Shown in pieces: positions 9,640 to 18,738 of a stretch of 64,000 bases of DNA (the stretch's first letter is position 1; each line of letters opens with the position of its first letter). The position numbers and the translations under genes were made by a program. The notes under the pieces were generated by a model. It worked only from the letters and a program-made list of their open reading frames with translations. It made no database searches and was not told the DNA's origin. Origin of the DNA: an uncultured Erythrobacteraceae bacterium. GTDB taxonomy: Bacteria > Pseudomonadota > Alphaproteobacteria > Sphingomonadales > Sphingomonadaceae. Location of the stretch: assembly GCA_946482075.1 (NCBI GenBank), contig CAMLQG010000002.1:1-64000 (forward strand). The letters run 5' to 3'.

Positions 9640-9808
9640 GAGTAGAGTTCCCCATATGGATGACGCGTCTTTTGCGTGGCTCTACCGCCGATCCCGTTGT
9701 GGTCAAGGCTTCGCGAAAAGGAGCCGCTGTTTCGTTTTAGCCTTAATTAGACCTTTACCGATCCGCGCTAGCGTCCCGCCTGTGCCAGATGGGGACTGCA
9801 GCAAGGCT

Positions 9809-11230
9809 ATGGCGGATAGCGAACAGCGTCTGTTGATGTTGATTGACGACGAACCGGCGCAAAGCCGGCTTATCAGTGCGCTTGCCGCCCGCGAGGGCTG
9901 GCGGACGCTGATTGTCGGTGATTCGGAGACCGCGATCGCGACTCTCGGCACGCGTGACGGCATGCAATTGGGCGCGATCATTCTCGACCAATGGGTGCCC
10001 GGAGACGATGCCTGCGCGCTGATCGCAGAGCTGAAGGCCCGCCGCCCTGCCCTGCCGATCCTGATGCTCACGACCAGCGCCTCGCCGCTGCTCGCGGTAG
10101 AAGCCATGCGCGCAGGGGCAACCGACTATCTCGTCAAGCCCGTCGCGCCCGACCGGCTGATGCAGGCGCTGAAAAGCGCGACCACGCGCGAAACGCCGCG
10201 CGACGAATTGCAGCCACTGACCGAGAAGATGTCCGGCGCGCTCGATTTCGACGCGATGATCGGCACCAATCCGAATTTCCGCGCGGCGCTTGCCAAGGCG
10301 GCAAAGGCGGCGCGCGGCCATGGTCATGCCCTGATCCAGGGTGAAAGCGGCACGGGCAAGGAAATGCTCGTCCGCGCCATGCATGCGGCCAGCCCGCGTT
10401 CGAAACTGCCCTTCCGGATCGTCAATGTCGGCGGGATTCCCGCCAATTCGATCGAATCGGTCCTGTTCGGGCACGAGAAGGGCGCTTTCCCCGGCGCGTT
10501 CGACCGCCAGATCGGCGCGCTCCAGCATTGCGATGGCGGCACGCTGGTGATCGACGAGATCGACCGGCTGATTCCCGAGGTGCAGGCCCGCCTCGCCGAA
10601 GCCATCACCAGCGCCCAGGTGCGCCCGATCGGGGCGCATCACCGCTTCCGCGTGGATGTCCGCATCTTCGCGGCAAGCAACCAACCGCTCGAGGAACTCG
10701 TCCATGCAGGCGAATTCCGCCAGGAGCTTTATGAAGGCCTCGCCGCGACGCGGATCGACCTGCCGCCGCTGCGCGACCATGCGGGCGACATCCCCTCGCT
10801 GACGCGCCATTTCCTCCACCGGATCGGCGAACAGCCGGGCCTGCGCCAACTTGGCATCACCGATGGCGCGCTGGCGCTGCTCGCCGCCTATGACTGGCCG
10901 GGCAATGTCCGCCAGCTGCAGGCCGTGTTGTTCCGCGCCGCCGTGTTCTGCGACGGCGACGCCCTGACATCGGAAGATTTCCCGCAATTGTCCGAACTGA
11001 TCGGCGAAGGGCCGGCGATGGCCCGCAGTTCGATGCAGGAAGGCATCGGCGTGATGCTCTACACCGAGGACGGCAATCTCCGCCCGCTGGAGGAGATCGA
11101 AGCCGACGTCATCCGCCTCGCCATCGGCCATTATCGCGGCCGGATGACGGAAGTGGCGCGGCGCCTCGGCATCGGGCGCTCCACGCTCTACCGCAAGCTC
11201 AGCGACCTCGGAATCGACAACGCCGCCTGA
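9809..11230 (+). CDS. NtrC-family response regulator with GAFPGA loop
   Basis: A 473-residue three-domain regulator. The receiver domain (about 1-120) has acidic residues D13/D14, phospho-acceptor D60 in ILDQWVPG and K110. The AAA+ domain (about 145-370) has Walker A GESGTGKE (178-185) and Walker B LVIDEIDR. A C-terminal Fis-type helix-turn-helix (EVARRLGIGRSTLYRKL) follows. The sigma-54-contacting loop, normally GAFTGA, reads GAFPGA (225-230). Because the Thr is important for sigma-54 contact, this protein may not activate sigma-54 promoters. The start is the ATG at 9809, which puts the receiver at the N-terminus. No sensor kinase gene is adjacent; an SDR follows 19 bases later. Confidence 0.92.
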   Translation: MADSEQRLLMLIDDEPAQSRLISALAAREGWRTLIVGDSETAIATLGTRDGMQLGAIILDQWVPGDDACALIAELKARRPALPILMLTTSASPLLAVEAMRAGATDYLVKPVAPDRLMQALKSATTRETPRDELQPLTEKMSGALDFDAMIGTNPNFRAALAKAAKAARGHGHALIQGESGTGKEMLVRAMHAASPRSKLPFRIVNVGGIPANSIESVLFGHEKGAFPGAFDRQIGALQHCDGGTLVIDEIDRLIPEVQARLAEAITSAQVRPIGAHHRFRVDVRIFAASNQPLEELVHAGEFRQELYEGLAATRIDLPPLRDHAGDIPSLTRHFLHRIGEQPGLRQLGITDGALALLAAYDWPGNVRQLQAVLFRAAVFCDGDALTSEDFPQLSELIGEGPAMARSSMQEGIGVMLYTEDGNLRPLEEIEADVIRLAIGHYRGRMTEVARRLGIGRSTLYRKLSDLGIDNAA

Positions 11231-11249
11231 GCGCGATAGCGCAAAGGCC

Positions 11250-12005
11250 ATGGCTCATGACTTTTTCGGTCGTACAGCGCTCGTCACCGGCGCCGCATCG
11301 GGCATCGGGGCTGCCTGCGCGCGCTGGCTCGACGGCCAGGGCATCGGCACGCTCATCCTGATCGATCGGGACGAGGACGGGCTCGCCGCCCTGCCCCTGT
11401 CCTGCACCGTGCGCCGCGTGGCGGGCGATGTCAGCGATCCCAGCCTGTGGGAAGGGCTGGAAGAGGGGATCACGGCGATCGACCATGCCGTTGTCAATGC
11501 CGGCGTCGCTGGCGGCCGCCCGATCGCGGAGACGCGCCTGTCCGAATGGCGCAAGATCATGGCGGTCAATCTCGACGGCGCATTCCTCTCGCTGCGCACT
11601 GCGCTGCGCCTGATGCGCGACGGCGGCAGCATCGTGGTCACGGCATCGGTCAGCGGCATCAAGGCCGAGCCCGGCACGGCGGCTTATGGCGCGTCCAAGG
11701 CAGCGGTGATCCAGCTCGCGAAAGTGGCGGCCAGGGAAGGTGCCGCGCAGAACATCCGCGTCAACGCCATCGCGCCCGGCGGCGTCGACACGCCGATCTG
11801 GGACAAGGTGCCGTTCTTCCGCACGCTGAAGCAGGAACAGGGCGGTCGGGCCGAAGCGATCGACGCGATGGCGAAGATGGCGACTCCGCTGGGCCGTTAT
11901 GCGCAGGCGGACGAGGTTGCCGCGCAGATCGGTTTCCTGCTGTCCGATGCGGCCGCCACGATCACCGGCAGCGTGCTGGTGAGCGATGGCGGGTATAGTC
12001 TCTAG
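11250..12005 (+). CDS. SDR-family oxidoreductase
   Basis: A 251-residue classical short-chain dehydrogenase/reductase with the cofactor loop TGAASGIG near the N-terminus, NAG (VVNAGVAGG), the catalytic Ser in TASVSG and the Tyr-x3-Lys pair in YGASK, plus the C-terminal SVLVSDGGYSL. The acidic residue after strand 2 (LIDRDEDG) suggests NAD(H) preference. Substrate unknown. It begins 19 bases after the response regulator and is probably co-transcribed with it. A strong inverted repeat follows. Confidence 0.92.
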   Translation: MAHDFFGRTALVTGAASGIGAACARWLDGQGIGTLILIDRDEDGLAALPLSCTVRRVAGDVSDPSLWEGLEEGITAIDHAVVNAGVAGGRPIAETRLSEWRKIMAVNLDGAFLSLRTALRLMRDGGSIVVTASVSGIKAEPGTAAYGASKAAVIQLAKVAAREGAAQNIRVNAIAPGGVDTPIWDKVPFFRTLKQEQGGRAEAIDAMAKMATPLGRYAQADEVAAQIGFLLSDAAATITGSVLVSDGGYSL

Positions 12006-12012
12006 GTAATAC

Positions 12013-12093
12013 CGTCATCCCAGCGCAGGCTGGGATCTCAGTCGGGAACGTGGAGCACCTGCGAGAAAGATCCCAGCCTGCGCTGGGATGACG
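12013..12093. repeat. REP-like inverted repeat, family C
   Basis: Perfect 26-base arms beginning CGTCATCCCAGCGCAGGC (12013-12038) and the complementary arm at 12068-12093, with a 29-base centre. It lies between the convergent SDR and folP genes and could also act as a terminator on both strands. Related copies are at 13238 and 17422. Confidence 0.85.
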
Positions 12094-12101
12094 AGCGGAG
12101 A

Positions 12102-13217
12102 TCAATCCTCATCCATCTCCGAAAAATCCGTCAGCGCGCCATCGCGCAAGCCGCGCCAGACATTGCGCGCCTGGACGCTGTCCGCGACGTCATGCACACG
12201 CAGGAGCTGGATGCCGCAATCCATCCCGTGCACCGCCACCGCCACCGATCCGCCCAGGCGCTGATGCACCGGAGCCTCGCTCGACAGCGCTCCGATGAAG
12301 CGCTTGCGGCTGGCGCCCAGCACTAGCGGCTGGCCCAGCGCGTGATAGAGCGGCAGCGCGTTCAGCACGGCCAGATTATGCGCGATCGACTTGCCGAAGC
12401 CGACGCCCGGATCGAGCAGGATCTTCTCCCGCGCAATCCCCGCCGCGATCGCCGCGTCCCGCCGGGCCCGCAGCCAGTCGAACACATCGAGCGCGGGATT
12501 GTCGTATTCCGCGCTGTCGTGGAGATCATCGCCTTCGCCCGGCGCATGCATCAGCACCACCGGCACGCCGACGGCGGCGGCGAATTCCAGCGCGCGCGGA
12601 TCGTGGCGCAGGGCGGACACGTCGTTGATCATCGTGGCGCCGGCCTGGAGCGCGGCTTCCATCACGCCCACGCGGCGGCTGTCGATGCTGATCGCCGCTC
12701 CCATCGCGGCGAGCGCTTCCACCGCCGGGACCACGCGCTTCAGCTCGTCCCCTTCCCAAACGGCCGGTGCGCCGGGGCGCGTGGATTCGCCGCCCACGTC
12801 GACCAGCGCGGCGCCCGCTTCCACCATCTTCGCGGAATGCGCCCGCGCTTCCTCCGGATTGTCGAGGAACTTGCCGCCGTCGGAAAAGCTGTCGGGCGTG
12901 ACGTTGAGGATGCCCATCACTTGCGGCTGGTCCAGCCGGATGGTCCGCTCGCCCAGCTGCAGCGGCGGATGGGCCATGCGCAGGTCGGCCCATTGCGCCT
13001 CGCCTTCCGCGCCCAGCGCCGCCGGCAGGCGCGCGAGCGCGGCCGCCATGTCGGGCGCGGACACCCGCTCGCGCGAGACGATCCGGGCGCCTTCGCGCAC
13101 GATCAGCGCGAAACGGTGGGCATAGACCATGCCGCCGGCCAGGCGGATCGCCTCGCCCTCCTCGCTTTGCGGACTGCGCACGAGGCCGATCGGGCGGATG
13201 TAGAGCGTCTGAGTCAT
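12102..13217 (-). CDS. folP: Dihydropteroate synthase with N-terminal extension
   Basis: This enzyme joins 6-hydroxymethyl-dihydropterin pyrophosphate with p-aminobenzoate in folate synthesis. The TIM-barrel domain starts near residue 95: VMGILNVTPDSFSDGG, VDVGGESTRPGA, SIDSRR, INDVSAL, LLDPGVGFGK and GASRKRFIG are all visible. At 371 residues it is about 90 longer than E. coli FolP; the extra N-terminal part (MTQTLYIRPIGLVRSP...) has no recognised domain. I believe such extensions are common in sphingomonads. It is not in an obvious folate operon. Confidence 0.95.
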   Translation of the reverse strand: MTQTLYIRPIGLVRSPQSEEGEAIRLAGGMVYAHRFALIVREGARIVSRERVSAPDMAAALARLPAALGAEGEAQWADLRMAHPPLQLGERTIRLDQPQVMGILNVTPDSFSDGGKFLDNPEEARAHSAKMVEAGAALVDVGGESTRPGAPAVWEGDELKRVVPAVEALAAMGAAISIDSRRVGVMEAALQAGATMINDVSALRHDPRALEFAAAVGVPVVLMHAPGEGDDLHDSAEYDNPALDVFDWLRARRDAAIAAGIAREKILLDPGVGFGKSIAHNLAVLNALPLYHALGQPLVLGASRKRFIGALSSEAPVHQRLGGSVAVAVHGMDCGIQLLRVHDVADSVQARNVWRGLRDGALTDFSEMDED

Positions 13218-13237
13218 GCTGCGGTCCTAGAGGAAAC

Positions 13238-13310
13238 CGTCATCCCAGCCCTTCGACGCCGCCTGCGGCGTCGCTCAGGATAAACTGCCCTTCGGGCAGG
13301 CTGGAATGGC
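13238..13310. repeat. Composite inverted repeat between folP and ccrM
   Basis: Outer arms CGTCATCCCAGCC and GGCTGGAATGGCG are imperfect complements (family C-like) and enclose a GACGCCGCCTGCGGCGTC hairpin and a CTGCCCTTCGGGCAG hairpin. It is a nested stem structure just downstream of the ccrM stop, possibly a terminator for ccrM. Confidence 0.6.
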
Positions 13311-13319
13311 GTGAGCTGC

Positions 13320-14456
<1,137 letters not shown>

Positions 14457-14481
14457 TTACCCCTTGAGTTATCCACAGGGT

Positions 14482-14645
14482 GAGTCCTCGGGAGTCCCGC
14501 GTCAAGCGGTTTGATTGCGGAAGAGTCTCACAAAACAGGGTTAAGACCATGCTAACAAAGGGGGAACGGAACGGGACCAGCACATCATGTTGAGTCCGGG
14601 CGCGGCGGCGGGACTCGATATCTAGGGGTGTGGCGGGGAAGACTC
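14482..14645 (-). promoter_or_regulatory. ccrM upstream region: six GANTC sites
   Basis: GANTC occurs at 14482, 14492, 14523, 14592, 14612 and 14641, six times in 164 bases, where about one per 256 is expected by chance. In Caulobacter the ccrM promoter contains GANTC sites whose methylation state affects transcription; autoregulation here is inference by analogy. Confidence 0.65.
14541..14555 (-). promoter_or_regulatory. Candidate CtrA-binding site upstream of ccrM
   Basis: TTAA at 14541-14544, seven bases, then CTAA at 14552-14555; read on the ccrM strand this is TTAG-N7-TTAAC, one mismatch from the CtrA consensus TTAA-N7-TTAA. It lies about 90 bases upstream of the ccrM start. In Caulobacter, CtrA activates ccrM. 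Confidence 0.6.
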
Positions 14646-14666
14646 GGGGCGGATTTTTCGATCCTT

Positions 14667-14747
14667 CTTCGTCATTGCGAGCGCAGCGAAGCAATCCAGG
14701 GCGTCACGTGGGGCTCTGGATTGCTTCGCTGCGCTCGCAATGACGAA
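14667..14747. repeat. REP-like inverted repeat, family B (perfect 33-base arms)
   Basis: The arm starting CTTCGTCATTGCGAGCGCAG (14667-14699) is repeated as its exact reverse complement at 14715-14747, with a 15-base centre containing CACGTG. It sits between the rnhB stop and the ccrM control region. Other copies are at 16541 and 19921. Confidence 0.88.
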
Positions 14748-14750
14748 GCT

Positions 14751-15386
14751 TTAGAACAAGCTCAATTGCGCCACGGGCGCGAAGCTGCGCCGGTGCAGCG
14801 GGGTCGGACCATGGGTGCGCAGCGCCGCCAGATGGTCCGGCGTGCCGTAACCCATGTTCCGCTCCCACCCGTAATGCGGATGGTCCTTTGCCGCCTCGCG
14901 CATCAGCCGGTCGCGCCAGGTCTTGGCGATGATCGAGGCGGCGGAGATGCAGGGCTCCACCGCGTCCCCGCCCACGATCGCGCGCGCCGGCCAGCGCCAT
15001 TCCGCCTGCCGGCCATGCGGTGTCAGGTTGCCGTCCACCAACACTTCGCCAGCTTCCCGCCCGATCGCTTCGCACAGACGGGTGACCGCCAGCGTCATCG
15101 CCAGCATGGTCGCGCCGAAGATGTTGAGTTCGTCGATCGCATCGACATCGACCACCCCCACACCCCAGGCGCAGCGGCGACGGATCGCTTCATCGAGCGC
15201 CTCGCGTTTCACCGGTTTCAGCTTCTTGGAATCGTCGAGCCCCGCGGGGCGCGGCCGGCACAGGATCACGGCGGCGGCCACCACCGGCCCGGCCAGCGGC
15301 CCGCGGCCGGCCTCGTCCACGCCGGCAACGGGCAAAATCCCGCCTTCGTCGGACCCAAAATCGGGGTAAGGTGTTCCAGCCAGCAT
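14751..15386 (-). CDS. rnhB: Ribonuclease HII
   Basis: A 211-residue enzyme that cuts the RNA strand of RNA-DNA hybrids and removes single misincorporated ribonucleotides. Signature motifs are VAGVDEAGRGPLAGPV (catalytic Asp-Glu), DDSKKL, VLVDGN and EPCISAASIIAKTWRDR. The start codon at 15386-15384 shares bases with the start of the divergent sugar dehydrogenase gene (a single CATG serves both), so each 5' leader lies within the other gene. Confidence 0.95.
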   Translation of the reverse strand: MLAGTPYPDFGSDEGGILPVAGVDEAGRGPLAGPVVAAAVILCRPRPAGLDDSKKLKPVKREALDEAIRRRCAWGVGVVDVDAIDELNIFGATMLAMTLAVTRLCEAIGREAGEVLVDGNLTPHGRQAEWRWPARAIVGGDAVEPCISAASIIAKTWRDRLMREAAKDHPHYGWERNMGYGTPDHLAALRTHGPTPLHRRSFAPVAQLSLF

Positions 15387-16533
15387 GAGAAACTATTCGA
15401 TCCTGTCGACCGCCCTTCTATCGGCCTGCGCGCTCGCCATCGCAAGCTGCGGCAGCGAAGCGGTTGGGGAAAGCCCAAAAGCCGCTGCCGGCAAACCCTT
15501 CACGGTCACCGAGAAGGGCCGCTTCGACGAGCCCTGGGCAATGGCGTTCGAGCCCGACACCGGCCATCTCTTCATCACCGAGAAGAAAGGCAGGATCGCG
15601 ATACTCACCGAGGACGGCCGGCGCGGCTCGGTCTCGGGCGTGCCCGCGGTCGCCTACGGCGGACAGGGCGGATTGGGGGATTTCGCCTTCGCGCCCGACT
15701 ATGCCAACAGCAAGGCAGTCTATCTGAGCTGGGCGGAAGCAGGCGAAGGCAATGTCCGCGGAGCCGCTCTGGGCCGGGCGACGCTGGCCTGCAGCCAACC
15801 GACCGCCTGCGCGCTGAACGATCTCCAAGTGATCTGGCGCCAGACGCCCAAGGTTTCCGGCCAGGGCCATTATTCCCACCGCATCGCCTTTTCGCCCGAC
15901 GGCGCCAGGCTGTTCCTCGCTTCGGGCGAGCGGCAGAAGATGCAGCCCGCGCAGGATCTCGACACCAATCTCGGCAAGGTCCTGCGCCTGAATCTCGACG
16001 GTACTCCGGCCTCCGGCAATCCCTTCGCCGGCAAAGGCAGCCCAGCCGACCAGATCTGGTCCTACGGCCACCGCAACATATTGGGCCTCGCTTTCGACGC
16101 GCAGGGCAGGCTGTGGGATCTGGAACATGGCCCCGCTGGGGGCGACGAGCTCAATCTGGTCAGACAAGGGGTCAATTACGGCTGGCCGCTGGTATCCGAC
16201 GGCGATCATTACAGCGGCGAGAAGATCCCGCGCAACGCCACGCGGCCCGACCTCGCCACCCCCGCGATCAGCTGGAACCCGGTGATCGCACCGGGCAATT
16301 TCATCTTCTATTCGGGTGACGCCTTTCCGGATTGGAAGGGCGACCTGCTGACCCCGGGACTCAAGACGCAGAGCCTCGTCCATGTGCGGATCGAGGGCGA
16401 GAAAGCGCGTGAAGTGGCCCGCTACGACATGGGCGGCCGCATGCGCGCGATCGCGCAGGGGCCGGACGGCGCTGTATGGGTGATCGGGGACGAGGCCAAT
16501 GCGCCGCTCTTGAAGCTGGTGCCCGCGAAGTAA
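15385..16533 (+). CDS. PQQ-dependent sugar dehydrogenase, lipoprotein
   Basis: A 382-residue beta-propeller of the soluble glucose/sorbosone dehydrogenase family (YliI-like), which oxidises aldose sugars with pyrroloquinoline quinone. The N-terminus is a lipoprotein signal (lipobox with Cys22 in LAIASCGS), so it should be membrane-anchored on the periplasmic side. Visible family segments are EPWAMAFEPDTGHLFITEK, QGHYSHRIAFSPDG, LDTNLGKVLRLNLDG and YGHRNILGLAFD. No pqq synthesis genes are in the window. It is divergent from rnhB with start codons sharing CATG. Confidence 0.9.
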   Translation: MRNYSILSTALLSACALAIASCGSEAVGESPKAAAGKPFTVTEKGRFDEPWAMAFEPDTGHLFITEKKGRIAILTEDGRRGSVSGVPAVAYGGQGGLGDFAFAPDYANSKAVYLSWAEAGEGNVRGAALGRATLACSQPTACALNDLQVIWRQTPKVSGQGHYSHRIAFSPDGARLFLASGERQKMQPAQDLDTNLGKVLRLNLDGTPASGNPFAGKGSPADQIWSYGHRNILGLAFDAQGRLWDLEHGPAGGDELNLVRQGVNYGWPLVSDGDHYSGEKIPRNATRPDLATPAISWNPVIAPGNFIFYSGDAFPDWKGDLLTPGLKTQSLVHVRIEGEKAREVARYDMGGRMRAIAQGPDGAVWVIGDEANAPLLKLVPAK

Positions 16534-16540
16534 GAAAACC

Positions 16541-16630
16541 GTCATTGCGAGGAGCGATAGCGACGAAGCAATCCATGGCCCCACGTGGAACTCTGGATTG
16601 CCACGCGGCCTTCGGCCGCTCGCAATGACG
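16541..16630. repeat. REP-like inverted repeat, family B
   Basis: It begins GTCATTGCGAGGAGCGATAG and ends with the complementary CGCTCGCAATGACG; the centre keeps CCACGTGGAACTCTGGATTG, similar to the copy at 14667. It fills the gap between the sugar dehydrogenase and the GNAT gene. Confidence 0.8.
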
Positions 16631-16684
16631 CCGGAGAAGCAAGTGTCGACAACGCAGGCAATCACCCCTAATCGGCCCGCGCCC

Positions 16685-17191
16685 ATGGCTGACCTGATTC
16701 CCCTCGCCGATATCGATCCCGCCCTGATCGAGCAGCTGCTCGACCGCGCTTTCGAGCCCGGCCGCCACAAGCGCACCGCTTACAGAATCCGCGAAGGAAC
16801 CGACTGGCTGCCGGGGTTGAGCTTCGCCGCGCTGGACGATGACGGCTATCTCGTCGGCACGATCCAGACCTGGCCGGTGGCGCTGACCGATCCCGATGGC
16901 CGCGCCCATCCGATGCTGATGGTCGGCCCCGTGGCCGTGGTGCCGGAACGGCAGGGCGAAGGCTATGGCAAGGCGCTGATGGTGGCGATGCTGGCGGCGC
17001 TCGACGACCGCGCGCCGCTGCCGCAAGTGATGATCGGGGACGAGGACTATTACGGCCGCTTCTGGGGCTTCGTCGCCGCGCCCACCCAAGGGTGGCAGGT
17101 TCCGGGTCCGGTGGACCCGAAGCGCCTGCTGGTCCGCTGCGCCAATCCCGGCGTCCTGCCGGCGCAAGGCATGCTGGGCCCCTGGCGCTAA
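16685..17191 (+). CDS. GNAT-family N-acetyltransferase
   Basis: A 168-residue protein of the GNAT fold. The acetyl-CoA loop is visible as VVPERQGEGYGKALMVAML (about residues 82-100, matching Q/RxxGxG/A), preceded by the strand GYLVGTIQTWPV. The start at 16685 (MADLIPL) is favoured; an ATG at 16625 would add 20 residues encoded inside the tail of the repeat. The resemblance to YhbS-type acetyltransferases (DEDYYGRFWGF) is noticeable. Substrate unknown. Confidence 0.88.
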   Translation: MADLIPLADIDPALIEQLLDRAFEPGRHKRTAYRIREGTDWLPGLSFAALDDDGYLVGTIQTWPVALTDPDGRAHPMLMVGPVAVVPERQGEGYGKALMVAMLAALDDRAPLPQVMIGDEDYYGRFWGFVAAPTQGWQVPGPVDPKRLLVRCANPGVLPAQGMLGPWR

Positions 17192-17593
17192 AAGCTTTCC
17201 TACATCGCTGAAATGTGGCTTAAACTCGCGGATGACTTCCGCGACGCCTTCCCTTGTCTGCGCCCTGCTGGAAACGGCGGTAGAATGATGCCGCCGCGGA
17301 AAGTCACATATTGTTTCGTGCGGATCAGGCTGGATAGCGCAGCATTGCTGGGCTAGCTGAAAAAAGGAAAGAGGCACTTTCGCTCCGTTTTGTGTGAACC
17401 AGACCAAACCCACCCCAATCCCGTCATCCCAGCGAAGGCTGGGATCGCTCTCGGCAAAGTGGTGCATTCGCCACAACGATCCCAGCCTTCGCTGGATGAT
17501 GAAATGGGAGGGAATGACGAAAGAAGAGGTGCTACTCCCGTACGCTACGCGGCAAGCATTGGCACAACCCCCGCCATCTGGCATCGCATTGTC
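17192..17593. other. Non-coding gap with family C repeat
   Basis: About 400 bases without a convincing gene. The only clear structure is the inverted repeat at 17422-17500. The remainder contains no coding-like frame and no recognisable RNA. Confidence 0.5.
17422..17500. repeat. REP-like inverted repeat, family C
   Basis: It begins CGTCATCCCAGCGAAGGCTG and ends with the complementary CAGCCTTCGCTGGATGATGA, the right arm having lost one base. Same family as the copy at 12013 but with an AAG core. Confidence 0.8.
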
Positions 17594-18139
17594 ATGCCTT
17601 ACGAAGTCCCGCCCGAACTCGCCGGTATGTCGCTGACCGAAATCGCGCAGGCCGTCGCCGCGCGCAAGCTGCCGCCGGTCAGCGAATGGGACCCGCAGGA
17701 ACAGGCCGACAGCCAGATGCGCATCGCGGCGGACGGCACCTGGCATCACGAAGGATCGCCGATCACGCGCCCCGCCATGGTTCGCGCTTTCGCATCGCTG
17801 TTGAAACGCGATGCGGATGGGCGGCACTGGCTGGTGCTTCCCTACCAGAAGCAGAGCATCGAGGTAGAGGATGCCGCCTTCATCGCCACCGACATGCAGG
17901 CCAAGGACGGCTCTCTCGCTTTCCGGCTCAATACCGACGAGCTGGTGGTGGCCGGCCCCGACCATCCCCTGCGCGCGGCGGGCGATCCCGATGTTCCCGC
18001 GCTTTATCTCGCCGTGCGCAACGGGTGCGAGGCGCGATTGAACCGGTCGACCTATCAGCAGCTTGCCGATCACGCGCTGGCGACGAGTGACGATTGGACG
18101 GTGGAAAGCGGGGGGGCGCGGTTCGCGCTCGTTCCATGA
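17594..18139 (+). CDS. DUF1285 family protein
   Basis: A 181-residue cytoplasmic protein of a conserved alphaproteobacterial family of unknown function. Recognisable parts are PPVSEWDPQEQADSQMRIAA, WHHEGSPITRPAMVRAFASL and YLAVRNGCEARLNRSTYQQL. The start is the ATG at 17594; an upstream extension would be encoded by the repeat. The stop overlaps the start of the NUDIX gene by four bases (ATGA), and NUDIX overlaps the CCA-adding gene, giving a three-gene coupled operon. Confidence 0.88.
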   Translation: MPYEVPPELAGMSLTEIAQAVAARKLPPVSEWDPQEQADSQMRIAADGTWHHEGSPITRPAMVRAFASLLKRDADGRHWLVLPYQKQSIEVEDAAFIATDMQAKDGSLAFRLNTDELVVAGPDHPLRAAGDPDVPALYLAVRNGCEARLNRSTYQQLADHALATSDDWTVESGGARFALVP

Positions 18140-18738
18140 GGCACGCGCTGTTCGACCGGCTCGCCGCTCTGTTCGAGCATGGCCATGCGACCGAGGTTCC
18201 GGGCCTGCGCAGCGACCGGCGTTTCCATGCGGCCGACCGCGAGTTCCGCGAGGCCGCCGTGCTGATCGCAGTGACCGAACGGGACGATCCCGGCGTGCTG
18301 CTGATCCATCGGCCCAAGGAAATGCGCAGCCATGCAGGCCAGGTCGCTTTTCCCGGCGGCAAGATCGACGCGGGCGAGGATGCGGAGACAGCCGCCCTGC
18401 GCGAAGCGTGGGAGGAATTGGGCATCCGGCCCGAAGATGTGCGGGTGATCGGCAGCAGCGATCCCTATTACACCGGCACCGGCTTCCACATCGTGCCCGT
18501 GCTGGCGACCGTCCCGCCCGACCTGCCGATCACGCCCAATCCGGCGGAAGTGGACAGCTGGTTCGAGGCGCCCTTGCGCTTCATCCTCGATCCGGCGAAC
18601 CATATGGAGAAGAGCATCATCTATCAGGGGGTGCGGCGGCACTATCTGGAAATGCCGTGGGAAGGCCATCACATCTGGGGCGCGACTGCCGGCATCATCC
18701 ACAACCTGTCGCTGCGCATCCGCCATGGCGATGTCTGA
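18136..18738 (+). CDS. NUDIX hydrolase, probable CoA pyrophosphatase
   Basis: A 200-residue NUDIX enzyme. The Nudix box is complete: GGKIDAGEDAETAALREAWEE followed by LGI. Upstream is LIHRPKEMRSHAGQVAFPGG, the element typical of NudL/CoAse-type hydrolases that split coenzyme A or similar pyrophosphates. It starts inside the DUF1285 stop and ends 14 bases inside the CCA-adding enzyme gene. Confidence 0.9.
   Translation: MRHALFDRLAALFEHGHATEVPGLRSDRRFHAADREFREAAVLIAVTERDDPGVLLIHRPKEMRSHAGQVAFPGGKIDAGEDAETAALREAWEELGIRPEDVRVIGSSDPYYTGTGFHIVPVLATVPPDLPITPNPAEVDSWFEAPLRFILDPANHMEKSIIYQGVRRHYLEMPWEGHHIWGATAGIIHNLSLRIRHGDV

Noticed and set aside
9744..9759. TTAA-N7-TTTA upstream of the response regulator, considered as a CtrA site.
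   Set aside because: Only a partial match in an AT-rich stretch, no supporting GANTC or gene logic.
16361..18073. A 570-codon minus-strand frame across the GNAT and DUF1285 genes.
   Set aside because: It runs through two inverted repeats and opposite strands of recognised genes; no domain.
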